DNA from: Nitrospirota bacterium
Lineage (GTDB): Bacteria > Nitrospirota > Nitrospiria > Nitrospirales > Nitrospiraceae
NCBI GenBank assembly: GCA_002737345.1
Contig: NSIK01000016.1
Span: forward strand, 8,158 to 72,157
DNA: 64,000 bases
Reading direction: 5' to 3'
A program made the position numbers and the translations under genes. Of the stretch, positions 1 to 9,154 are shown piece by piece (position 1 is the stretch's first letter; every line of letters begins with the position of its first letter). The notes beneath the pieces are model-generated. The model saw only the letters and a program-made list of their open reading frames with translations. It ran no database searches and had not been told where the DNA came from.

Positions 1-68
1 CCTCAGGGGCACGTTGAGGATTTCGATCAGCCGAGAACGAAGCGGGCGGGCTGTTTCAGCAGCCTGTT
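1..68 (-). repeat. Long-hairpin intergenic repeat, copy A (partial, cut by window start)
   Basis: Reverse-orientation copy of the dispersed repeat seen complete at 50575-50696. Its reverse complement carries the same ordered blocks: GCTGAAACAG, a GTTCTCGGCT block, ATCGAAATCCTCAACG, then CCCCTGAGG. Only the left arm and part of the tip lie in the window. The copy ends about 10 bases before the hisH start codon. Confidence 0.75.
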
Positions 69-78
69 GAAGGCGGAT

Positions 79-687
79 ATGATTGCGATTATCGACTACG
101 GCATGGGCAACCTCCGCAGTGTCTCTAAGGCCTTTGAGGCGGTGGGGCATCAGGCGGTCGCGACTCGTGATCCGCTCATGATCGGGAATGCGAGTCATGT
201 GGTGTTGCCTGGGGTCGGAGCTTTCGGCGATTGCATGGCGAATGTTGAGCGGTACGGGTTGGCGGAGCCGATTCGCGCCGCAATTCAATCGGGGAAACCG
301 TTTCTGGGAATCTGTTTGGGGCTCCAGTTGTTATTTGAGGAGAGCGAGGAGTTCGGGACTCACAAAGGTCTCGGCATTATTCCAGGCAAAGTCAGGCGCT
401 TTCCCGCGGGCCAGGGATTGAAGGTGCCGCATATGGGCTGGAACAACGTGACGATGGAGAAGTCCTGTCCCCTATTCGACGGAATTCCTGACGGGTCCTA
501 TTGGTATTTTGTCCATTCTTATTATGTCGATCCCTCTGATAAGACCGTGGTGGCAACTACGACGGATTACGGGACGACGTTTGCGTCGAGCATCTGGCGG
601 GATAATGTGGTGGCCTGTCAGTTCCATCCTGAAAAGAGTCAGGCCGTCGGGTTACAGTTGATCAACAATTTTGGATCATGGAAATGA
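79..687 (+). CDS. hisH: Imidazole glycerol phosphate synthase, glutaminase subunit HisH
   Basis: Class I glutamine amidotransferase that releases ammonia from glutamine for the HisF cyclase in histidine biosynthesis (cytoplasm). The N-terminus begins IAIIDYGMGNLRSV, the nucleophile Cys sits in GICLGLQLL, and the catalytic His/Glu pair sits in QFHPEKS near the C-terminus. At about 202 residues it is normal length. An in-frame TTG lies upstream at 67, but the ATG at 79 has AAGG close upstream and gives the usual family N-terminus. It heads the visible part of a his cluster; hisA and hisF follow on the same strand, separated by a lipoprotein gene. A copy of the hairpin repeat ends just upstream, so any earlier his genes lie outside the window. 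Confidence 0.96.
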   Translation: MIAIIDYGMGNLRSVSKAFEAVGHQAVATRDPLMIGNASHVVLPGVGAFGDCMANVERYGLAEPIRAAIQSGKPFLGICLGLQLLFEESEEFGTHKGLGIIPGKVRRFPAGQGLKVPHMGWNNVTMEKSCPLFDGIPDGSYWYFVHSYYVDPSDKTVVATTTDYGTTFASSIWRDNVVACQFHPEKSQAVGLQLINNFGSWK

Positions 688-1421
688 GCATGATGAACAA
701 CAAGGGATGGTCGATGGCCTTGGTGGGATTGGCTCTGTTGGCAACGGCCGGCTGTAGCGGGTCCAAGGTGACTTCGAAGTCGTCTGCGGAATTGCCGCGC
801 TATCAGGTGCGCACCATTGCGCTGGTCCCGTTTACGACGCTGACGACGCCACAGGTGAGGGATGTTGTCGCTCAGACCTTCTCGGCCCCGCCAGGAGCCC
901 GTCGGTCTGATATGGCGCTCGCGGTGCCGCCGCAAATCGAACAGCTTCGGAGTCAGACCTCCATCGTGCCGATCGGCGCGGGGGGCAAGGTCACACAGTT
1001 GCTTTGGAGCCGGTTGAAGTCCCAGCAGGGCGTGACGGTGCTGTCGCCTGGTGATGCAGCGAAAGTCTTGGCCTCCCAGGCGGTGCAATCTCCCGCTGGC
1101 CCGGCACAGGCCATGCTGGTGGCAAAACAGCTGAAGGTAGATGCTGCATTGATTGGCCAGGTGCTGGTCTATCAGGAGCGGGTCGGGAGTCGCTTTGGCG
1201 CCAATCCCCCAGCTACGGTGGGGTTTGAAGCCAAGCTGGTGGCGGCGGATGGGCAAGTGCTCTGGGAGGGGAACTACTACGAGCGGCAGAGGCCGATGAT
1301 TGAAGACATGCTGGGATTTTTTGAGCGTTGGGGCATGTTCGTCACAGCGGATGAGCTGGCGGGCTACGGGGTTGACCATATGCTCCTCAAGTTTCCGTTT
1401 GGCACGGCAGGGGAACGTTAG
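678..1421 (+). CDS. Putative lipoprotein inside the his cluster
   Basis: About 247 residues, or 242-243 if the ATG at 690 or 693 is used; these starts overlap or abut the hisH stop. A short basic N-terminus, a hydrophobic stretch (WSMALVGLALLATAG) and a lipobox ending at Cys (TAGC) predict a signal-peptidase II lipoprotein. The mature part has alternating beta and helical segments (RTIALVPF, GVTVLSPGDAAKVL, DAALIGQVLVY) reminiscent of the LpoB/TolB-N/GNA1162-type lipoprotein fold, and it ends with an amphipathic C-terminal segment. No enzyme motif is visible. It is tightly packed between hisH and hisA, so it is probably co-transcribed with histidine genes although nothing links it to that pathway. 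The fold comparison is inference; the lipoprotein call is firm. Confidence 0.8.
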   Translation: MEMSMMNNKGWSMALVGLALLATAGCSGSKVTSKSSAELPRYQVRTIALVPFTTLTTPQVRDVVAQTFSAPPGARRSDMALAVPPQIEQLRSQTSIVPIGAGGKVTQLLWSRLKSQQGVTVLSPGDAAKVLASQAVQSPAGPAQAMLVAKQLKVDAALIGQVLVYQERVGSRFGANPPATVGFEAKLVAADGQVLWEGNYYERQRPMIEDMLGFFERWGMFVTADELAGYGVDHMLLKFPFGTAGER

Positions 1422-1438
1422 CAGGGGCGGTTTTTTCT

Positions 1439-2164
1439 ATGCTCGTGATTCCTGCGATTGATTTAAAAAATGGTCGCTGTGTGCGGTTGCGACAGGGCGA
1501 TATGGCCGCCGAAACGGTCTATTCCGATGACGTGCCGGCTATGGCGAGGCAATGGCAGCAGGGCGGCGCAACGTTGATCCATGTGGTGGATCTGAACGGA
1601 GCGGTGGAGGGTGAGCCGCGCAATCTTCCCCAGATTGAAGCGATCATCCGCACCGTGAGCGTGAAAGTGCAGGTAGGGGGAGGAGTCCGGTCGATCGAAA
1701 CCGTGCGCCGTTATCTCGGCGCCGGTGTGAGCCGAGTTGTGCTTGGTACCGCTGCCTTGACCGATCGGTCGTTTCTGGAGAAGGCCTGTCTGGAGTTTCC
1801 TCGTCAGATTTTGTTGGGATTGGATGCGAGGGACGGGAAGGTGGCGGTCAAGGGCTGGACCTCGGTCTCGGAGACCAAGGCGACCGATCTACTCAAGGAG
1901 CTGGCGGGCCATGCCTTGGGCGCCGTGATCTATACAGACATTGCTTGCGATGGCATGTTGGGCGGGCCGAATCTGGCGGCCTTGCGGGAGATGGTCGAGT
2001 TGTCGTCCTTTCCCGTGATCGCTTCCGGCGGAATCTTTCGGGTCGAAGATTTGCTGGCCGTGCAGGCGCTCGGGCCCAAGGTCGAAGGTGCGATTGTCGG
2101 GAAGGCCCTTTACGATGGCAAGTTAGACTATCGGACCGCAGTCGCGGCTCTTGGCCATCAGTAA
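1439..2164 (+). CDS. hisA: Phosphoribosylformimino-5-aminoimidazole carboxamide ribotide isomerase HisA
   Basis: Fourth step of histidine biosynthesis: Amadori-type isomerisation of ProFAR to PRFAR, a cytoplasmic TIM barrel. The first strand carries the HisA signature MLVIPAIDLKNGRCVRL with the catalytic Asp in AIDL. The second catalytic Asp is in YTDIACDGML, and phosphate-binding glycine motifs occur at VQVGGGVRS and VIASGGI. At 241 residues it is normal length. It lies 17 bases after the lipoprotein gene and 63 bases before hisF. Confidence 0.96.
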   Translation: MLVIPAIDLKNGRCVRLRQGDMAAETVYSDDVPAMARQWQQGGATLIHVVDLNGAVEGEPRNLPQIEAIIRTVSVKVQVGGGVRSIETVRRYLGAGVSRVVLGTAALTDRSFLEKACLEFPRQILLGLDARDGKVAVKGWTSVSETKATDLLKELAGHALGAVIYTDIACDGMLGGPNLAALREMVELSSFPVIASGGIFRVEDLLAVQALGPKVEGAIVGKALYDGKLDYRTAVAALGHQ

Positions 2165-2190
2165 GGGCCTGACGTAAGGGATCCCAGGCT

Positions 2191-2221
2191 GATTTCACGT
2201 TTTGCTTTTCATGTTTCACGA
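2191..2221. repeat. GTGAAACGT-like short repeat cluster in the hisA-hisF gap
   Basis: The 63-base hisA-hisF gap contains TTTCACG twice, around a TTTTGCTTTTCATG spacer. On the minus strand this reads as CGTGAAACATG and CGTGAAAT units. Similar units occur at about 49624-49668 and 51700-51783. Confidence 0.45.
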
Positions 2222-2227
2222 GCTGCC

Positions 2228-2989
2228 ATGTTGACCAAACGTATTATTCCCTGTCTCGATGTCAAAGACGGCCGCGTCGTGAAGGGCGTGAGCTTTGTGA
2301 ATTTGCGTGATGCGGGAGACCCGGTCGAAGTGGCCACGGCCTACGACCGCGAAGGAGCCGATGAGCTCTGTTTCCTGGACATCACAGCCTCCCATGAAAA
2401 TCGCAAGACCATTTTGGATGTGGTCGAGCAGACAGCGGCACGGGTGTTTATGCCTTTGACCGTTGGAGGGGGCGTGCGGACGCTTGAGGACATCAGGGCT
2501 CTCTTGAACGCGGGAGCCGATAAGGTGAGCATCAATACGGCGGCGGTTCAGCGGCCAGAATTTGTGAAGGAAGCGGCGGAGCGATTCGGGACGCAATGTA
2601 TCGTCGTGGCGATCGATGCCAAGCATCGCCCTGCTTCGGCAACCGGGTGGGAAGTTTTCACCCACGGAGGCCGCAAGGGGACCGGTCTGGATGTCGTCGA
2701 ATGGGCGAAGCAGATGGCCCAGTATGGAGCAGGTGAGATTTTGCTCACGAGCATGGATCAAGACGGGCAACAGCAGGGCTATGACCTTGCGCTGACGGCT
2801 GCCGTGTCGGAAGCCGTCTCGATTCCGGTGATTGCATCCGGAGGCGTGGGGAATTTAGACCATCTCTATGACGGATTTGTCAGGGGGAAGGCTGATGCGG
2901 TCCTGGCTGCGTCGATTTTTCACTTCCGGACTCACACGATTCCTGAGGCGAAAGCCTATCTTCGTCAGAAGGGAGTAGCGGTTCGATGA
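2228..2989 (+). CDS. hisF: Imidazole glycerol phosphate synthase, cyclase subunit HisF
   Basis: Uses ammonia delivered by HisH to convert PRFAR into imidazole glycerol phosphate and AICAR. The TIM barrel starts [20 protein letters not shown] with the first catalytic Asp; the second catalytic Asp is in VVAIDAKH. The C-terminal phosphate site is VIASGGVGN. At 253 residues it is normal length. Its stop overlaps the hisIE start (ATGA), so the two are translationally coupled. Confidence 0.97.
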   Translation: MLTKRIIPCLDVKDGRVVKGVSFVNLRDAGDPVEVATAYDREGADELCFLDITASHENRKTILDVVEQTAARVFMPLTVGGGVRTLEDIRALLNAGADKVSINTAAVQRPEFVKEAAERFGTQCIVVAIDAKHRPASATGWEVFTHGGRKGTGLDVVEWAKQMAQYGAGEILLTSMDQDGQQQGYDLALTAAVSEAVSIPVIASGGVGNLDHLYDGFVRGKADAVLAASIFHFRTHTIPEAKAYLRQKGVAVR

Positions 2990-3642
2990 TGGATATAGGG
3001 AAATTAAAATTCGATGGGCAGGGGCTGATTCCGGCCGTTGTGCAGGATTGGCGGGATGGCACGGTGCTGATGGTCGCCTTCATGAGCCAGGAGGCCTTGC
3101 AGAAGACCATCGAGACCAAGTCGGTGCATTTCTGGAGCCGTTCGCGCAAGGCATTATGGAAGAAGGGCGAGACCTCCGGCCATACGCTGCAGCTCAAAGA
3201 CTTGTTTTTCGATTGTGATGGCGATGCCCTCCTCGTCAAGGTCGAGCCGGTCGGTCCGACCTGCCATACGGGAGAACGGTCCTGTTTCTTTTCCCGGCTA
3301 GATTCGCCTGAGACGAAGACCTCCGAGTCCTGGGGGGGAATTCTTGAGCGTCTCTATCAGATGATCCAAGAACGGAAGCAGCAGCCGTCGAGCGAGTCCT
3401 ACACCTCCAAGTTGCTGGAAGGCGGAGTCGATCGCATCTTGAAAAAGGTCGTCGAGGAAGCAGGCGAGGTGGCGATTGCTGGGAAGGGTGGGAAGAAGGA
3501 GGAGATCGTTTATGAAACGGCGGATCTCCTATTCCATACCCTGGTGGCGCTGGGATACCAGGGCATCACGCCGCAAGAAATTTATCAGGAGTTGGCGACT
3601 CGGTTCGGGAAGTCCGGATTGAGAAAAGAAACTGCCCCGTGA
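2986..3642 (+). CDS. hisIE: Bifunctional phosphoribosyl-AMP cyclohydrolase / phosphoribosyl-ATP pyrophosphatase HisIE
   Basis: Fusion catalysing steps two and three of histidine synthesis. Residues about 1-110 are His[19 protein letters not shown], an Asp-rich metal site [10 protein letters not shown], and Zn ligands in [11 protein letters not shown]. Residues about 120-205 are HisE, an all-alpha MazG-like domain with the acidic metal site [13 protein letters not shown] and YETADLLFH. The start overlaps hisF, and the stop overlaps the following GTG start. The fused form is common in many phyla. Confidence 0.96.
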   Translation: MMDIGKLKFDGQGLIPAVVQDWRDGTVLMVAFMSQEALQKTIETKSVHFWSRSRKALWKKGETSGHTLQLKDLFFDCDGDALLVKVEPVGPTCHTGERSCFFSRLDSPETKTSESWGGILERLYQMIQERKQQPSSESYTSKLLEGGVDRILKKVVEEAGEVAIAGKGGKKEEIVYETADLLFHTLVALGYQGITPQEIYQELATRFGKSGLRKETAP

Positions 3643-3983
3643 GTGACTGTCTATTTTGCAAAATCGTCGCGAGGACTATTCCGGCACCCCTCGTCTATGA
3701 GGACGATCTGGTGGTCGCATTCGACGATATCAATCCTCAGGCGCCGATCCATGCGCTGGTCATTCCCCGAAAACATGTGGTCTCGCTGGCTGCGCTGCAA
3801 GATTCTGATGCTGAGCTGCTCGGACGGCTGCTGCTGGTTGGCAGTAAGATCGCGAAACTGAAGGGGATTGCCGAATCCGGGTACCGGGTCGTCGTCAACA
3901 CCGGATCTCACGGAGGCCAAAGCGTATTTCATCTCCATCTTCATGTCTTGGGCGGGCGTCATCTCGCCTGGCCTCCTGGCTAA
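3639..3983 (+). CDS. HIT family (histidine triad) nucleotide-binding protein, HinT-like
   Basis: A 114-residue cytoplasmic hydrolase of AMP-lysine or AMP-amine type conjugates. The N-terminal CLFCKI motif can bind zinc, as in HinT-like proteins. The histidine triad is FHLHLHVLGGRH near the C-terminus, the nucleotide-binding His-x-His-x-His signature. The GTG start overlaps the hisIE stop (GTGA), so it is probably the last gene of the his operon. The next gene has its own promoter. Physiological substrate not deducible from sequence. Confidence 0.93.
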   Translation: MSDCLFCKIVARTIPAPLVYEDDLVVAFDDINPQAPIHALVIPRKHVVSLAALQDSDAELLGRLLLVGSKIAKLKGIAESGYRVVVNTGSHGGQSVFHLHLHVLGGRHLAWPPG

Positions 3984-3998
3984 CGTAGTTTCACCACA

Positions 3999-4028
3999 TT
4001 GACAGATTTCTTCCTCGTCTGTTACCAT
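3999..4028 (+). promoter_or_regulatory. Sigma-70 promoter for dnaG-rpoD
   Basis: A perfect -35 hexamer TTGACA (3999-4004) and a -10 TACCAT (4023-4028) with an 18-base spacer, in the gap between the HIT gene and dnaG. Transcription would start near 4035, about 70 bases before the dnaG start. Confidence 0.6.
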
Positions 4029-4104
4029 ACACCTTAAATTTTTCGACCACTTACGTTTATCTTCCTCGCCGCTACAGGTGGGGGAATTAGGAGCCGAGAC
4101 TCCC

Positions 4105-5919
4105 GTGGGCCGAGGTTTGATTTCTGAAAATGTGATCAATCAGGTCAGAGATCGGGCCGATATTGCCGAGGTGGTTGGACATCATGTGAGTCTGACCAGG
4201 GCAGGCCAGAACCTGAAAGGTCTCTGTCCCTTCCATCAGGAAAAGTCGCCCTCCTTTACGGTCAGTCCTTCCCGCCAGATTTTTCATTGTTTTGGCTGCG
4301 GCTCGGGCGGCAACGTGTTTACGTTTTTGATGCGGATTACCGGCGCGAACTTTCCTGAGACGGTTCGTGAGCTCGGGCAGAAACTCGGGATCGATGTGCC
4401 GGACAGCGGGCCTAGTTCAGGGCCTCAGGCGGCGCAGGCGAGTCGTCTGGAACCGCTTAATCGTGCGGTGACGGCCTGGTTTCAGCAGAATTTGCGGGAC
4501 AGTGCGACCGGCGCGACGGCGCGAGACTATTTGGCCAGCCGTGGTATTCAGGCCGGGACGATCGAACGGTTTGAAATCGGTTGTGCGCCGGCTGAATGGG
4601 ATGGGCTCGTCAGGGCGCTGAGCAACCAGGGTTTTTCTCCGGATGATTTAGCCGTTGCAGGATTGACGATCGCGCGGGAGCAGGCGTCCGGGTCCTACGA
4701 CCGTTTTCGCTCACGCGTGATGTTCCCCATTACGGACTTGCGCAAGCGGGTCGTCGGTTTTGGCGGGCGTATTCTTGGCGAGGGGAATCCAAAGTACCTG
4801 AATTCCCCGGATACCCCCCTATTCAAGAAGGGGCAGACGCTCTATGCCTTGGATCTGGCGCGGGAAGCCGTCGCCAGGCTGAAGACCGTGATTGTGGTGG
4901 AAGGGTATTTCGATGCGGTTGTCCTGCATCAGGCTGGTCTGACCCATACGGTTGCGACGTTAGGGACCGCGCTGACGTCGGAGCATATTCAGGTGTTGAG
5001 GCGGTTTACCTCGAAGGTCGTGCTCTTGTTCGATCCGGATCAGGCCGGGGTTCGTGCCGCATTGCGAGGGCTTGATCTGTTCGTGAATAGCGGGCTTGGC
5101 GTGAAAGTGGTCACGTTGCCGACTGGCGAGGATCCCGATACCTATGTGCGGAAAGAGGGGCCGGAGGCCTTTGCGCGGTTGGAAGAACAGGCGCCGAGTC
5201 TTTTGGACTTTTCCCTCGAGCATAGTTTAAGCACGGCGGAGTCCAGTACGATCGAAGGTCGTATCCGTAGCGTGGACGATGTGTTGCGGATTCTACAAAA
5301 AAGCGAGCATCCGATCGAGCGGGAAGAGCGGATTCGTGTGGTCGCCGAACGGCTAAGGATTAGCCAGCAGCGATTGATCGAGCGGTATCCGGCGTTGGTG
5401 CAAGCCGAGGGGCGGCGCTCGGTGGCCGTACCACCGGCCGGTGTGACCCCAGCGATGTTCAAGGGTGCGAACGAAGAGCGGGATCTGGTCTATTTGCTAC
5501 TGCACGGGCATTTGATGCCCGCCGATGTGCAGCGATTGAAGCCCGCGGCCTTCTCGGTTCCGGCTTGCCGGATCCTCGTCGAGGCGGCGCTGACCCATCT
5601 CGAGCAAGATGGCCGGGTTGGACTCAGATTGTTGTTGGATGCGGTGGCTGATCATCCGGATTGCGGGTCGTTGGCGACCGAGCTCTCCATGCGGGAAGAC
5701 CATTTCGACGACGTGCCGGCCCATGTTGCTGGCTGTTTGGACACGTTAGAGCGGAAGCGGGCCGAGGCCCTGTTTCGGGATTTGATCGCACAACTCAAGG
5801 CCGCCGAACGGGAAGGTCGTGTGGAGGATGCGCGGGCGTTGAATGCACAAGTGAATGAATTGCGAATGCAAAAGGCCAGGCGGCCTGTTGCCGGGATGTT
5901 GTCTTTAGTGAAGGAGTAG
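4105..5919 (+). CDS. dnaG: DNA primase DnaG
   Basis: Makes RNA primers at the replication fork. The N-terminal CHC2 zinc-binding domain has [11 protein letters not shown] followed by HCFGCGSGG. The central TOPRIM core has the metal-binding Glu in VVEGYFDA and Asp residues in LLFDPDQAG. The C-terminal part is the helicase-interacting region. Translation could begin at GTG 4078, but AGGAG at 4089-4093 is correctly spaced for the GTG at 4105, giving about 604 residues. Two bases separate it from rpoD, the classic dnaG-rpoD arrangement that couples primase and sigma factor expression. Confidence 0.96.
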   Translation: MGRGLISENVINQVRDRADIAEVVGHHVSLTRAGQNLKGLCPFHQEKSPSFTVSPSRQIFHCFGCGSGGNVFTFLMRITGANFPETVRELGQKLGIDVPDSGPSSGPQAAQASRLEPLNRAVTAWFQQNLRDSATGATARDYLASRGIQAGTIERFEIGCAPAEWDGLVRALSNQGFSPDDLAVAGLTIAREQASGSYDRFRSRVMFPITDLRKRVVGFGGRILGEGNPKYLNSPDTPLFKKGQTLYALDLAREAVARLKTVIVVEGYFDAVVLHQAGLTHTVATLGTALTSEHIQVLRRFTSKVVLLFDPDQAGVRAALRGLDLFVNSGLGVKVVTLPTGEDPDTYVRKEGPEAFARLEEQAPSLLDFSLEHSLSTAESSTIEGRIRSVDDVLRILQKSEHPIEREERIRVVAERLRISQQRLIERYPALVQAEGRRSVAVPPAGVTPAMFKGANEERDLVYLLLHGHLMPADVQRLKPAAFSVPACRILVEAALTHLEQDGRVGLRLLLDAVADHPDCGSLATELSMREDHFDDVPAHVAGCLDTLERKRAEALFRDLIAQLKAAEREGRVEDARALNAQVNELRMQKARRPVAGMLSLVKE

Positions 5920-5921
5920 TC

Positions 5922-7754
5922 ATGGCGAAAAAAGAGTTGCTCAGCGAAGTCAAAAAGCTCATTGCAATCGGCAAAGAGAAGGGTTTTTTGACTTACGGCG
6001 AGTTGAATAGCACCTTGCCTGCTGCGGTGGTGTCGTCCGAACAGTTCGGCAGCATCATGACGATGTTCGGCGAAATGGACATCGAGATCGTCGATGCGCC
6101 TGAGGGGGAGCGAATCACAAAAGCCCGTGATGCCGAGGAGGCGAGCGACAAATCCGAGGAATCCGACTCCGGCGGCGGAGATGAGAACGAGAAGGAAGAG
6201 AAAGAAGAGAAGGAAATCGATTTAACGCCTGGCGCGCTCAGCCGGACCGATGACCCGGTCCGCCTTTATCTCAAAGAGATGGGGAGCGTGGCTTTGTTGA
6301 GCCGCGAGGGGGAAATCGAGATCGCGAAGCGCATCGAAGAGGGGAAGAAGGACATCTCGGCGGTTATCTACGGGATGCCGATGACGATCGAGTTTGTCCT
6401 TGCGCTGCGTGATCAGCTTAAAAACGGGACGATCAATGTGCGGGAGATCGTCCCGATCATCGAGACCGAAGAGGAATTCGAGGAAGAACAGATCCAGCGG
6501 GACTATGAAGAGCTGCGGGTCAAGACGCTCGAAGGGTTGAACTCCGTCCGGAAAATTTCGACCTCGCTCAAGAGCCTCTATCAAGTGGCGCGTTCGGCTA
6601 ATCGCGATCCTGTGAAACAGAAGAAGATCAAGAAACAGATCGATACGATTCGCGATCAGGTTGTGGAGAAGATGGAGTCCGTCAACCTGCATGGCGTGCT
6701 GAAGGACCGGATGGTGCAGCGGGTGCGGGAGTTGGCTATTCAGATCCGCACGGCGGAGCGGGAGATCCTCAGTTGCCAGCGTCGGATGGGGCTCAGCGGC
6801 GAAGCCGGCGTAGAGGCTCTGAAGAAACTCGCCCGGAGTGACGAAAAATATTTTCTTGCCGTCAAACGCAAGACGAGTTGCACGGCAGACGCGCTGCGCG
6901 AAATTAAGAAAGTCTACCAGGCGGCGAAGAGCCGGATTCGAGCCCTTGAGACCAAAGAAGCGCTGGTGTCCGCGGAGGAGATCAAGGACGCGGTCAAGCA
7001 TCTGGATGTGGCGGAGGAAAAGGTCAAGCGAGGGAAAGCCGAGCTAGTCGAAGCGAACCTTCGTCTCGTCGTTAGCATCGCGAAGAAGTACACGAACCGG
7101 GGTCTCCAGTTCCTGGATTTGATCCAGGAAGGCAATATCGGCTTGATGAAAGCCGTGGATAAGTTCGAGTATAAGCGCGGTTACAAGTTCAGTACCTATG
7201 CGACTTGGTGGATTCGCCAGGCCATTACCCGTGCGATTGCCGATCAGGCCCGGACGATCCGTATCCCGGTGCACATGATCGAGACGATCAATAAGCTGAT
7301 CCGGACGTCCCGCCATCTGGTTCAGAAGCTCGGCCGCGAACCGACGCCGGAAGAAATCGCCGAGCGCATGGATTTGCCGCTGGACAAGGTGCGGAAGATT
7401 TTGAAGATCGCGCGCGAGCCGATTTCGCTAGAGACCCCGATCGGCGAAGAAGAAGACAGCCATTTGGGCGACTTTATCGAGGACAAGAAGGCCGTCTCTC
7501 CTCTGGAGGCGGCGATCCGTTACGATCTCCAGCGCCAGATTAACAGCGCATTGGGAACGCTCACGCCGCGAGAAGAGAAGGTTCTGCGGAAGCGGTTCGG
7601 CATCGGCGAAGCCACCGACCATACCCTCGAAGAGGTCGGTCAGGATTTCGAAGTGACCCGCGAACGTATCAGGCAGATCGAAGCCAAAGCCTTGCGGAAA
7701 TTACGCCATCCGAGCCGGAGCAAGAAGCTTCGGAGCTTTGTGGAAACGCTTTAA
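5922..7754 (+). CDS. rpoD: RNA polymerase primary sigma factor RpoD (sigma-70)
   Basis: Primary housekeeping sigma factor, 610 residues. Region 1.1 occupies about the first 80 residues. A very acidic linker rich in Glu and Ser (residues about 75-105) leads into region 1.2 ([20 protein letters not shown]). A long non-conserved region follows to about residue 365. Regions 2.1-2.4 include [16 protein letters not shown] and the -10 recognition helix [14 protein letters not shown]. Region 3 is next, then region 4.2 with the -35 recognition helix around [20 protein letters not shown]. The start ATG follows AAGGAG. The region 4 and 2.4 motifs are of the usual type, which fits the TTGACA/TATAAT-like promoters found here. 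Confidence 0.97.
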   Translation: MAKKELLSEVKKLIAIGKEKGFLTYGELNSTLPAAVVSSEQFGSIMTMFGEMDIEIVDAPEGERITKARDAEEASDKSEESDSGGGDENEKEEKEEKEIDLTPGALSRTDDPVRLYLKEMGSVALLSREGEIEIAKRIEEGKKDISAVIYGMPMTIEFVLALRDQLKNGTINVREIVPIIETEEEFEEEQIQRDYEELRVKTLEGLNSVRKISTSLKSLYQVARSANRDPVKQKKIKKQIDTIRDQVVEKMESVNLHGVLKDRMVQRVRELAIQIRTAEREILSCQRRMGLSGEAGVEALKKLARSDEKYFLAVKRKTSCTADALREIKKVYQAAKSRIRALETKEALVSAEEIKDAVKHLDVAEEKVKRGKAELVEANLRLVVSIAKKYTNRGLQFLDLIQEGNIGLMKAVDKFEYKRGYKFSTYATWWIRQAITRAIADQARTIRIPVHMIETINKLIRTSRHLVQKLGREPTPEEIAERMDLPLDKVRKILKIAREPISLETPIGEEEDSHLGDFIEDKKAVSPLEAAIRYDLQRQINSALGTLTPREEKVLRKRFGIGEATDHTLEEVGQDFEVTRERIRQIEAKALRKLRHPSRSKKLRSFVETL

Positions 7755-7776
7755 CGCGGGAGGCGCTGCCTGAGAT

Positions 7777-7806
7777 TTGACTCCGTTCCCTGGGGCAGCC
7801 TAGAAT
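7777..7806 (+). promoter_or_regulatory. Promoter for tRNA-Ile and the downstream zinc-ribbon gene
   Basis: TTGACT at 7777-7782 and TAGAAT at 7801-7806, spaced by 18 bases. Transcription would start about 40 bases before the tRNA. Confidence 0.6.
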
Positions 7807-7855
7807 TGTCTGTTCGTGTCTGCAGATCAGGCGCGAGAGAGTCATCCGCCTGACC

Positions 7856-7932
7856 GGGCCCATAGCTCAGGTGGTTAGAGCGGCTGACTCATAATCAGCT
7901 GGTCCTAGGTTCAAGTCCTAGTGGGCCCACCA
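7856..7932 (+). tRNA. ileX: tRNA with CAU anticodon, probably tRNA-Ile2 (lysidine type)
   Basis: 77 bases with encoded CCA. The acceptor stem GGGCCCA pairs with TGGGCCC, with discriminator A73. The anticodon stem is GCTGA/TCAGC around loop CTCATAA (anticodon CAT), and the T-arm is CCTAG GTTCAAG TCCTAGG-like. A CAU anticodon could be Met, fMet or Ile2. The C4-G69 and C5-G68 pairs, which the TilS lysidine synthetase recognises, together with the tRNA-Ile-like 5' half, favour Ile2 decoding AUA. It sits between rpoD and the zinc-ribbon gene. Confidence 0.9.
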
Positions 7933-7991
7933 GCACGCCGCAGAGCTCAGCGACTGTGAACGTTGTGTCGAGCAACAGCTAGAGGAGTTCG

Positions 7992-8768
7992 TTGAAGCAT
8001 AATCTTTCCCCCCTCATTGCGCTGCAAAAGTTGGATCTCCGCTGCATGGAGATTAATACTCAACGCCGGAAAATTCCGGAACGACTTCAAGTAGTTGAAA
8101 CACCTCTCCGGGAAGCCCAACAGCTGCTCCAGCAAACCAGTGCCGGCATGGAGGCACTGGTCAAAGAGCGGCGGTCACACGAAAAAGATCTTGAGGCGCA
8201 CGAAGCCCACACGGAAAAGATGAAGTCGCGGCTATCTGAGTTGAAATCCAACAAGGAATACCAGGCGCATCTGTTCGAGATTGAAGTGTCGAACAAGAAG
8301 AAGGGCGACTTTGAGGAAAAGATCCTGCTGTGCATGGAGAAGATTGAGCAGCTCCAGCAGACTGCAAAAGAGGCGCAAGCGAAGGTGAATGTTGTCGAAA
8401 ATGTCTTTGCGCAGGAGAAGCTGGTGCTGGACGAACTCGAGAAGAAGCTTGCAGCTGAGCTGGCCGATCTCGAATCGCAGCAGCAGACCTATTCAGCTGA
8501 TGTCGACAAGGGGCTGTTCGTCCGCTATAACTCGATCAAGGCGGCGCGGAAGGATCAGGCGCTTGCGGAGATCAAAGAGAGGACCTGCTCCGGTTGCCAG
8601 CTGCAGCTTCCGCCGCAATTGATTTCCGAAGTGAAGCGCGGGGAAGATCTCTTGACCTGTCCCTATTGCCGTCGGATGCTCTATTGGGGTGGGCAAACTC
8701 CTGTCGAAACAGGGTCAGTGCCCGAGCTTGATAAGACGTCGGTCCTTGAGATCGGCGAATCACTCTAG
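7992..8768 (+). CDS. Coiled-coil protein with C-terminal C4 zinc ribbon (zf-RING_7 / DUF164 family)
   Basis: 258 residues starting at TTG 7992 after a GAGGAG ribosome site. Residues about 20-190 form a long charged coiled coil of the type seen in this family. The C-terminal zinc ribbon has CSGCQLQLPPQLI and CPYCRRMLYW, four Cys in two CxxC knuckles. Members are widespread and often implicated as nucleic-acid-associated factors of uncertain role; no function is asserted here. It follows tRNA-Ile and probably shares its promoter. Confidence 0.88.
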   Translation: MKHNLSPLIALQKLDLRCMEINTQRRKIPERLQVVETPLREAQQLLQQTSAGMEALVKERRSHEKDLEAHEAHTEKMKSRLSELKSNKEYQAHLFEIEVSNKKKGDFEEKILLCMEKIEQLQQTAKEAQAKVNVVENVFAQEKLVLDELEKKLAAELADLESQQQTYSADVDKGLFVRYNSIKAARKDQALAEIKERTCSGCQLQLPPQLISEVKRGEDLLTCPYCRRMLYWGGQTPVETGSVPELDKTSVLEIGESL

Positions 8769-8904
8769 TCTATTTTCTCCGTTTTCCCCAGCACTGCCTG
8801 CGTCGTTTTGCAGTGCAGCTTTGCGACTGATCCCAACCGTTCCTCTCCGTGCTTCTTCACGATCATATGTCCGGCTAGTTCGACGGCAGGCGAGTCGAAA
8901 CTAT

Positions 8905-9098
8905 GCCGTGTAAGGCTATGGCAAGGATGGGACCGGATGGGGCAGATGTCCAAAGGCGTCGGCCCGGCCGAGTTTCTCTCCACCTACCCGCGTCATGAGA
9001 CCAGAATTGACCAGCTGAAACAGTGGATGCCGCAGGCGATGGGTCTGTATCAAGCCAAACAGGCGGTGCCGGCTGCGGCCTTGCCTTCGCTGCACTAA
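8905..9098 (+). pseudogene. Remnant of an M48 family metallopeptidase (C-terminal fragment)
   Basis: A reading frame from about 8905 encodes LWQGWDRMGQMSKGVGPAEF followed by LSTYPRHETRIDQLKQWMP and a short tail. This is the typical C-terminal end of periplasmic M48 (LoiP/BepA-like) peptidases, which end with a Glu-Phe-Leu-Ser-Thr-His-Pro element. The HExxH active-site helix and the rest of the catalytic domain are absent. The preceding bases (8769-8900) give no continuation in any frame, and no start codon with a ribosome site is apparent. Interpreted as a deletion remnant between the zinc-ribbon gene and rnpB. Confidence 0.6.
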
Positions 9099-9112
9099 TT
9101 CCGCGGGGCTGG

Positions 9113-9141
9113 TTGCAACCGCTCCCGTTCCTTTCTATACT
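9113..9141 (+). promoter_or_regulatory. rnpB promoter
   Basis: TTGCAA (9113-9118), a 17-base spacer and TATACT (9136-9141). Predicted transcription start near 9148, a few bases before the P1 helix of RNase P RNA. Confidence 0.65.
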
Positions 9142-9154
9142 CAAGCTGCGCGAG

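Noticed and set aside
639-1379. 246-codon minus-strand open frame opposite the lipoprotein gene
   Set aside because: Basic, Arg/His-rich composition typical of an antisense shadow; no domain or ribosome site; the plus strand carries a clear lipoprotein.
8765-8983. 72-codon minus-strand frame with plausible-looking protein (SPAVELAGHMIVKKHGEERLG)
   Set aside because: No recognised family and no ribosome site; the plus-strand M48 remnant overlaps. Kept as unresolved rather than annotated.
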